A DNA stretch of 64,000 bases from the NCBI GenBank assembly GCA_964371055.1, contig CAYJLF010000020.1:69578-133577 (forward strand), given 5' to 3'. Source of the stretch: CAYJLF01 sp964371055. Lineage in GTDB: Bacteria > Eisenbacteria > RBG-16-71-46 > CAIMUX01. Position numbers and translations under genes: made by a program. The notes beneath the pieces were generated by a model, which was not told the origin of the DNA, searched no databases, and saw nothing but the letters and a program-made list of their open reading frames with translations. Below are positions 59,081-64,000 of this stretch, in pieces. The first letter of the stretch is position 1, and each line of letters opens with the position of its first letter.

Positions 59081-59823
59081 CAGCGATAGACCGCCTTGAT
59101 CTGCCCCCAGCTCGCCTGCTCGACCGGCACGATCGGACAGGGATTCGGATCGCAGACGGTCCCCTCCCCGAGCCAGTCACCCTGCAGGTCGGCACACGCG
59201 CCTTCAGTCAGAAGGACGCAGCTCCCGTCGGCCAGACAGCAGGCGGCCGCCGGCAGCACGCGGATCAGGCCGCACCGGCGCGCCTCGGTGAGGACGAAGC
59301 CATCGCGAATCGGATAGAACCCGCTATAAGAGCCCTGGTAGTAGATCGTCCCGCCTTCATCGATCACGGTGATCCAGTCGCGCTCGAGGTCGACGTTGAC
59401 GAACAGCACGCCCCCTTTGTTCGCGACGTAGAAGATCTGGGCACAGACCTCGATCCCCGGGGGAAAGTTCTGGATCCCCCACTGGATCACGTAAGGGCCC
59501 GGCACGGTCGCGGCCCAGTTCCAGGTATTGGGCGTGACGTCGCAGATCAGCGAATCGACGTCCGTCGTCTGGCCCGGCCCGGTCGACGTGCCCTCGGGGA
59601 AGGTGGTGCAATCCGGCAGCGGCGTGCCGTTCTGCTTCCATTCTCCCGGGCTCCAATAGACCGTGTATTCCTCCCCCTCGACGCGATCGCGGAGCCAGGC
59701 CTGCGCGTACGCCGAACCCGGCGCCACGGAGACGGCCACGATCATGAAGAGAGCGAGGAGAGTCATCGCAGACAGCACGCGAGAAACATGCGGGGTGAAG
59801 AATCCGCCCTTAGCAAAGGTCAT
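59080..59823 (-). CDS. Secreted Cys-rich protein with C-terminal WGQIKAVYR tail
   Basis: This 247-residue protein has a long signal peptide (SRVLSAMTLLALFMIVAVSV ending SAYAQ). A beta-rich region (about 45-190: GEEYTVYWSPGEWKQNGTPL, GPYVIQWGIQNFPPGIEVCA, DLERDWITVIDEGGTIYYQG) is not recognised. It is followed by the cysteine module AACCLADGSCVLLTEGACAD and GDWLGEGTVCDPNPCP, then PVEQASWGQIKAVYR at the very end. The module and tail are shared with the protein at 1935-2636, whose upstream domain differs, so the module is a mobile C-terminal unit. The start ATG has a moderate AGGGGG site. A perfect terminator follows. No enzymatic function visible. Confidence 0.72.
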   Translation of the reverse strand: MTFAKGGFFTPHVSRVLSAMTLLALFMIVAVSVAPGSAYAQAWLRDRVEGEEYTVYWSPGEWKQNGTPLPDCTTFPEGTSTGPGQTTDVDSLICDVTPNTWNWAATVPGPYVIQWGIQNFPPGIEVCAQIFYVANKGGVLFVNVDLERDWITVIDEGGTIYYQGSYSGFYPIRDGFVLTEARRCGLIRVLPAAACCLADGSCVLLTEGACADLQGDWLGEGTVCDPNPCPIVPVEQASWGQIKAVYR

Positions 59824-60786
59824 ACGCTACCCCCTGGCCTGAGATGTGGGAGAGTGCCCGGAGGGCCTTCTCCGAACTCGATTCCGCGCCCCAGGTGTGA
59901 CGGTCACCGTGGATCTCGCCGTCGGTCCGGAACCGGAACAGGGACCAACAGAGGTCGGGCCCGACAGGCGAATCTGTACCGTAGCTACTTAGCGTCACAC
60001 CGGCCGCTGCGTCACAATCCCCGGTCGCGCGGATGCGTTGCGTACATCACCGCCGTCGGGACGGGCTCTGCTCGGCTCACCGGCCTCATCGCCCCGACGG
60101 CTTCGTCCCGCGAAGCCCGCAGAATCGTCGCCGCCCTCTCGCGGCCATGCCCCGTCGACGCGCACACTCGATCGACGGGACTGAAGGAATGATAGCCCCT
60201 TTCGTGTCACCGTGCAACTTCCGAAATGGAGGAACTTCCTTAGCGACAACAAGTAAGCGGCGTACTCCAATCCCTGAACGCCAAACTGCGGGAAGCGGAG
60301 GCTGCCCCCGGAGCACTCCGCGCGGGTCGCCGTCCGTCTTGTCGCCCACATCACCCACCGTCCGTCGTGCCGTCCTTCTCGCGGCCAAGGCACCGTCTCG
60401 AACACCATCTCACCGTCCGCGTCACCGTGCTCCGCTCGTCCGCCTCACGTCCGCCTCACGTCCGCCTCACGTCCGCCTCACGTCCGCCTCCAGTCCACCC
60501 CCGGTCCACCCCCGGTCCACCTCCAGTCCACCTCCAGTCCACCTCCAGTCCACCTCCAGTCCGTCTCACCGTTGATCTCAGCATGTGCCTCACGTCCGCC
60601 TCACGTCCGTTGCGCCGTCGATCTCCCCTCTTCCTTGGTCCGGATTGACACTCGAATGGAAGGACCCTAGGCTCGCGCTGCCGCGCCCGACGCCCGACGA
60701 CAACACTGCCGGGCGCCCCCTACGTCTGCCGGCCCGGTCCGAGACCGCGCCGGGTCTTTGGGTTCGCGGTACCCCGGAGGAAGTCG
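59824..60786. other. 963-bp gap with an 11-bp minisatellite and an inverted repeat, no gene found
   Basis: This is the longest gap in the window. 59824-60060 looks like the leader of the Cys-rich gene. CCGTCGGG at about 60053 and CCCGACGG at about 60093 form a perfect 8-bp inverted repeat. 60437-60568 is the tandem repeat listed separately. Long open frames exist on both strands, but none has a start site, known domain or unbiased composition. No riboswitch is recognised, in particular no TPP element before the thiamine genes that follow. Confidence 0.6.
60437..60568 (+). repeat. 11-bp tandem repeat (about 12 copies)
   Basis: About four copies of CGTCCGCCTCA are followed by CGTCCGCCTCC, AGTCCACCCCC, two GGTCCAC copies and four AGTCCACCTCC-type copies, all 11 bp long, ending AGTCCGTCTCA. 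Two more partial copies lie at about 60592-60610. The 11-bp period is not a multiple of three, so the repeat is not translated as such; it is close to one helical turn of DNA. Gradual change along the array suggests growth by slippage. Confidence 0.8.
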
Positions 60787-61935
60787 ATGTCGCACGCACA
60801 CCCGACGCCGGCGCCGGAGTCAGTTCGGTACCGAGCTACCGGCCAGGCCGTCCCGTCCGACGTCCTCGTCATCGGAGGCGGCATCCTCGGCCTTTCCACA
60901 GCCTGCGAAATCCTCGCGCGCGGGCTCTCGGTCACGATCTTCGAGGAAGATCCCAAGCGGAGCGCGACCTGGGCCAGCGCCGGCATGCTGTCGCCGTATG
61001 CAGAGCACACCGACGCCGGCGCCCGCCAGGACATGATGCGGGCCGCCCGCGCGGCCTATCCGGCATTTCTCGCGCGGGTCGAAGAGCACTCCGGCATGCG
61101 GATCGAGATGGGGTTCCCCGGCACGCTGATCCCGGCCCTGTCTGACGATCGAGCGCTCGACCTCCAGGAGCTGACTCGCCGATTCCTCGACCTCGGCGCG
61201 AGGGCAAGGTACCTCGATCCGTCCGAGACCGCCTGGCAGGAGCCGCAACTCGCGGCGCGCGGATCAGGAGCGGTGCTGCTGGAGGACGAGGGGTATGTCA
61301 ATCCTCGCAGCCTGCACACGGCGCTCCGGGCCGCGTTCGACCGGCTCGGCGGACGCTGGGTCGCCCTGCAGGTTCTCGGCCTCGTCGCGCGCCAGGGACA
61401 CGCCGCGGGCGTCGACACCACGGCCGGCGTCATCCTGGGGCGGGCGGTCATCAACTGCGCCGGGGCGTGGGCCGATCGATTCCTTCTGCCCGAAGACCTG
61501 GCGCGGATCCGGCCCCGCCCGATCCGCGGCCAGAGCGTGCGCCTCCGTCCCCCCAGCCGTCAGGAGGGGATCCGGCGAGTGATCCAGGTGCCCGGGGTCG
61601 CCTACCTCGTCCCGCGCGCCGACGGCTCGGTCGTCCTCGGGGCCACCAGCGAGGAGATCGGTCCGTTCCCCGGCGTCACCGGCGGCGGAGTGAGCAGCCT
61701 GCTCAACGCCGCGCTCAGCCTGGTCCCGGCCGTCCAGAGTTGGGCGTTCCTCTCAGCGCAGAGCGGCCTTCGCCCCCTCGCCGGCGATGGCGAGCTCTTC
61801 CTCGAGGCTGATTCAACGCGCCAGGGCCTCTTCCACGGCCTCGGACTCTACCGGCAGGGCGTGCTGCTCGCGCCCGTCGCCTCCACCCGTCTGGCCGGCA
61901 TGGTGCTGGATCATCTGGGCAAGAAGGCGCAATGA
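60787..61935 (+). CDS. thiO: Glycine oxidase ThiO
   Basis: This 382-residue FAD enzyme oxidises glycine to dehydroglycine for thiazole synthesis. The FAD site DVLVIGGGILGLSTACEILA begins at about residue 25, followed by WASAGMLSPYAEHTDAGARQ typical of ThiO, INCAGAWAD (second nucleotide-binding region), VRLRPPSRQEGIRRVIQ, YLVPRADGSVVLGATSEE and the C-terminal GLFHGLGLYRQGVLLAP. The N-terminal ~24 residues (MSHAHPTPAPESVRYRATGQ) are a non-conserved extension. Start: ATG after CCGGAGGAAGTCG. Its stop overlaps the region before thiS; together with thiS, thiG and thiE it forms a thiOSGE operon. Confidence 0.9.
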   Translation: MSHAHPTPAPESVRYRATGQAVPSDVLVIGGGILGLSTACEILARGLSVTIFEEDPKRSATWASAGMLSPYAEHTDAGARQDMMRAARAAYPAFLARVEEHSGMRIEMGFPGTLIPALSDDRALDLQELTRRFLDLGARARYLDPSETAWQEPQLAARGSGAVLLEDEGYVNPRSLHTALRAAFDRLGGRWVALQVLGLVARQGHAAGVDTTAGVILGRAVINCAGAWADRFLLPEDLARIRPRPIRGQSVRLRPPSRQEGIRRVIQVPGVAYLVPRADGSVVLGATSEEIGPFPGVTGGGVSSLLNAALSLVPAVQSWAFLSAQSGLRPLAGDGELFLEADSTRQGLFHGLGLYRQGVLLAPVASTRLAGMVLDHLGKKAQ

Positions 61936-61970
61936 TGCGCCCCGAAGCCCTCGGGAGGACCTACGCGATC

Positions 61971-62177
61971 ATGAAGCTGCGGATCAACGGTGAGGAACGC
62001 GATTGGGCCGGAGATCCGCGCCTCGAGTCGCTCCTCCGAGACCTGGGACTCGAGCCGGATGCGCCCGGCGTCGCCGTCGCGGTCAACGCCCGAGTGGTGC
62101 CGCGCGGTGAGATCTCTGCTACCCTGCTCCACTCCGGTGACCGGATCGAGATTGTGCGCGCGGTCCAGGGGGGATGA
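61971..62177 (+). CDS. thiS: Sulfur carrier protein ThiS
   Basis: This 68-residue ubiquitin-like protein carries sulfur as a C-terminal thiocarboxylate in thiazole formation. It opens MKLRINGEERDWAGD, has VAVAVNARVVPRGE in the middle and ends IEIVRAVQGG with the essential Gly-Gly. The start at 61971 gives the usual family N-terminus; an ATG at 61932, overlapping the thiO stop, would add 13 residues and would place the start in a coupled position. It is located between thiO and thiG. Confidence 0.92.
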   Translation: MKLRINGEERDWAGDPRLESLLRDLGLEPDAPGVAVAVNARVVPRGEISATLLHSGDRIEIVRAVQGG

Positions 62178-62264
62178 GCCCGGCATGGATGGCGATCGGA
62201 GGGCGGAGGATCGACGGACCGGGGATCGACGCACGGCCGCGATCCTCGAGGAGAGGAGCTGACG

Positions 62265-63083
62265 ATGACTGAGTCCAAGGGGGAGTCGGCGGTCCGCGGA
62301 GGATCGCCGGCGTTGACGATCGCGGGACGAACCTACCGGTCACGTCTTCTGGTGGGTACCGGCAAGTACCGTGACTTCGAGGAGACCGCCCGGGCGCTCG
62401 AGGAGAGCGGGGCGGAAATCGTCACCGTCGCCATCCGACGCGTCAGCCTGGAGCGCGGGAAGGGCGACTCCCTCCTCGACCACATCGACCCGAAGCGGTA
62501 TGTCCTCCTCCCCAACACGGCGGGCTGCTACACCGCGGAGGACGCGGTGCTCACGGCTCGGCTGGCCCGCGAGGCATTGGGCACCAGCCTGATCAAGCTC
62601 GAGGTGATCGGAGATCCGAAGACCCTATTCCCCGACAGCCGCGGCCTGCTCGAGGCGGCCGAAGTCCTGTTGCGCGACCAATTCACCGTTCTGCCGTACT
62701 GCATGGACGATCCCGTTCTCTGCCGCCAGCTCGAGGAACTCGGCTGCGCCGCGGTGATGCCGCTCGCCGCGCCGATCGGCTCGGGGCTCGGCATCCGCAA
62801 TCCCTACAACCTCCGGATCATTCTGGAAGCGGCGAAGGTTCCGGTGATCGTGGACGCCGGGGTCGGCACCGCATCCGATGTCGCCGTGGCGATGGAGATG
62901 GGCGTCGACGGAGTGCTCCTCAACACCGCGATCGCCGGCGCGAAGGATCCGATCCGGATGGCGCGCGCGATGCGCCTCTCCGTCGAGGCGGGAAGACTCG
63001 CCTTCGAGGCGGGACGAATCCCGAGGAAGCTCTACGCCACCGCCTCGAGCCCGCTCGACGGCGTCGTCATCGCGGGAGAGTGA
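62265..63083 (+). CDS. thiG: Thiazole synthase ThiG
   Basis: This 272-residue TIM-barrel enzyme joins DXP, dehydroglycine and ThiS-thiocarboxylate to make the thiazole of thiamine. Clear motifs are RSRLLVGTGKYRDFEETARA, GAEIVTVAIRRVSLERG, LLPNTAGCYTAEDAVLTARL, IKLEVIGDPKTLFPDSRGLL (with the Schiff-base lysine), VMPLAAPIGSGLGIRNPYNL and VIVDAGVGTASDVAVAMEMG then VDGVLLNTAIAGAKDP. Start ATG after GAGGAGAGGAGCTGACG. The 87-base gap from thiS contains a tiny open frame without support. Confidence 0.95.
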   Translation: MTESKGESAVRGGSPALTIAGRTYRSRLLVGTGKYRDFEETARALEESGAEIVTVAIRRVSLERGKGDSLLDHIDPKRYVLLPNTAGCYTAEDAVLTARLAREALGTSLIKLEVIGDPKTLFPDSRGLLEAAEVLLRDQFTVLPYCMDDPVLCRQLEELGCAAVMPLAAPIGSGLGIRNPYNLRIILEAAKVPVIVDAGVGTASDVAVAMEMGVDGVLLNTAIAGAKDPIRMARAMRLSVEAGRLAFEAGRIPRKLYATASSPLDGVVIAGE

Positions 63084-63090
63084 GAGGGCC

Positions 63091-63939
63091 ATGCGGCCGC
63101 TGCCGTTCCGGCTCTATGTGATCAGCGATCGCACGAGGATGGACGCAAACCCCGCCGATGCAGTGGCCGCGCTGGCGCGGGCGGGGCTCAGTGCGTTCCA
63201 GTGGAGGGAGAAGGACCTCGGCGCCGGCGACGGGCTGCTTTGGCTCAGCCGGCTCACCGTCGCCATCGAGGCAGCCCGGGGTGACCCGTCCCCTCAAAGT
63301 CTCCGCGCAGCGACCGCGAGGTCTTCGGACTCGGCGTCCGCACCACAGTATCCCTGGCAGTTCGCCGGTCCGACCGGTCCGGCACCCCGCGCCCCGGCCG
63401 AGCTCCCCGTGATCCACGCCTGGCAACGCGCGCCCGAGCAGGTCGCCGATCCGGCGGGCGACGGCCACGTCCACGACTCCGGGCGGCCGGCCGCGTTTCA
63501 CCTCTTCGTCAATGACCGCACCGACCTGGCGCTCCTGGCCGCCTGTCACCTGCATCTGGCGGAGAACTCGGTTCCGACGCTGGCCGCGCGGTCGCTGCTC
63601 CCCGCGAGCCGGCTGATCGCGCGGTCGACCCACTCGCTCGAGGGAGCCTTGGCGGGGGAGCGGGAGGGGGCCGACTTCATCACCTTTGGCCCCGTCTTCG
63701 ACACACCGTCCAAGCGCGCCTTCGGGCCTCCGCTCGGCCTCCCCGTGCTGCGCGAGCTCTGTCACTCCGTCACGATTCCGGTCCTGGCTCTGGGCGGTGT
63801 CACGCTCGAGCGCATCGAGGAGTGCCGGCAGGCGGGAGCCTGGGGGGTCGCGATGATGGGCGCGATCTGGGATGCGGCCGACCGAGTGGAGGCGTTGGCG
63901 AAGGCACGGGCTTTGTCGGGAGATGACGGCGTGGCGTGA
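63091..63939 (+). CDS. thiE: Thiamine-phosphate synthase ThiE with inserted segment
   Basis: This 282-residue enzyme couples HMP-PP and thiazole phosphate. Core motifs are LYVISDRTRMDANPADAVAA, FQWREKDLGAGDGLLWLSRL, FHLFVNDRTDLALLAACHLH, RSTHSLEGAL, DFITFGPVFDTPSKRAFGPP and IPVLALGGVTLERIEECRQA, all in the usual order. Between strand 2 and the F-V-N-D-R motif, about 65 extra residues (about 62-128, e.g. SPQSLRAATARSSDSASAPQ, rich in Ala, Pro and Ser) are inserted compared with ~210-residue enzymes. The N-terminus and active-site residues look intact. The insertion may be a flexible surface loop. ATG follows GAGAGG. Confidence 0.88.
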   Translation: MRPLPFRLYVISDRTRMDANPADAVAALARAGLSAFQWREKDLGAGDGLLWLSRLTVAIEAARGDPSPQSLRAATARSSDSASAPQYPWQFAGPTGPAPRAPAELPVIHAWQRAPEQVADPAGDGHVHDSGRPAAFHLFVNDRTDLALLAACHLHLAENSVPTLAARSLLPASRLIARSTHSLEGALAGEREGADFITFGPVFDTPSKRAFGPPLGLPVLRELCHSVTIPVLALGGVTLERIEECRQAGAWGVAMMGAIWDAADRVEALAKARALSGDDGVA

Positions 63940-64000
63940 TCCTTTGGTTGTGGCCCGGAGATTGGGGGCTGGGATCCTGATCCTGTGGAGCGGGTTCGGG
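63923..64000 (+). CDS. Possible start of the next gene (cut by window end)
   Basis: An ATG at 63923 overlaps the end of thiE by 17 bases and opens a frame that runs to the window edge (26 codons). The start is MTAWRDPLVVARRLGAGILI followed by LWSGFG, which looks like the first membrane helix of a protein. TCGGGAG stands directly before it. With only 26 codons I cannot say what it is, or that it is real. Confidence 0.35.
   Translation, partial: MTAWRDPLVVARRLGAGILILWSGFG

Noticed and set aside
60437..60610. CRISPR array
   Set aside because: Repeat units are 11 bp and contiguous, with no spacers and no cas genes.
60600..60786. TPP riboswitch before thiO
   Set aside because: The conserved CTGAGA and the ACCTGATC-type block are absent in the region before the operon.
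62178..62264. Tiny ORF between thiS and thiG (25 codons, Arg-rich)
   Set aside because: No ribosome site, and its stop lies just before the thiG start; likely chance.

Overview
The window is a GC-rich (my impression is roughly two thirds G+C) bacterial chromosome segment with tightly packed genes on both strands. I see no tRNA, rRNA, CRISPR array, intact transposase or prophage. Several features suggest an uncultured, Gram-negative, FCB-superphylum-type lineage (Eisenbacteria-, Krumholzibacteriota- or Gemmatimonadota-like). There are lipoproteins and an OprP-type outer-membrane porin. IspG is the long form with an inserted domain. One secreted beta-helix protein ends in a FlgD/Por-type sorting domain, and three secreted-looking products end in a short WG-x-[IV]-K-x-x-Y tail. 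The placement is an inference from gene content; there is no marker gene here to settle it.

Layout. 1-5 kb is repeat-rich: an aeRF1-type release-factor-like gene is bracketed by copies of one inverted repeat, a secreted Cys-rich protein follows, and an arylsulfotransferase-like gene sits between two clusters of a 174-bp direct repeat. 5-10 kb holds a CMD-family gene coupled to a GAF-SpoIIE phosphatase, the manganese exporter mntP, a multidomain FGE-type lipoprotein and a hemerythrin-like protein. 10-17 kb holds tandem UspA, an NfeD-SPFH pair, a lipoprotein, exonuclease III, ferredoxin-NADP reductase, CYTH and YitT genes. 17-24 kb holds an EamA permease, an FtsX/LolD-type ABC exporter, and a run of porin, DsbD-alpha-like and redoxin genes. 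24-33 kb holds ispG, a PLP decarboxylase, two large secreted repeat proteins, a 75-residue secreted-type ORF and a start-less Panacea (DUF4065) antitoxin remnant. 33-40 kb holds a TPR protein, a VanZ-Mth938 fusion, a fatty-acid desaturase, a DUF1569 protein, trpB2, a DRG-type GTPase, and macro-domain and YvlD-type proteins. 40-50 kb holds a membrane glycosyltransferase, a DUF5989 mini-protein divergent from an SGNH-TPR protein, a DinB-like protein, a HerA/FtsK-like ATPase, and HAD and endonuclease IV genes. 50-59 kb holds an RqcH-like NFACT protein, then a minus-strand run of selB, membrane glycosyltransferase, ZnuA-like, methyltransferase and second glycosyltransferase. 59-64 kb holds a second Cys-rich WGxIK protein, a 0.96-kb gap with an 11-bp minisatellite, and a thiOSGE thiamine operon.

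Most of this is housekeeping, with an envelope and secretion theme. The least explained signals are the shared C-terminal Cys module plus WGxIKxxYR tail, the two unrelated repeat families concentrated in the first 5 kb, the VanZ-Mth938 fusion, and the antitoxin remnant. I did not find a clear multi-gene defence or other novel operon system. The WGxIK tail is the best candidate for an undescribed system (a possible protein sorting or anchoring signal).
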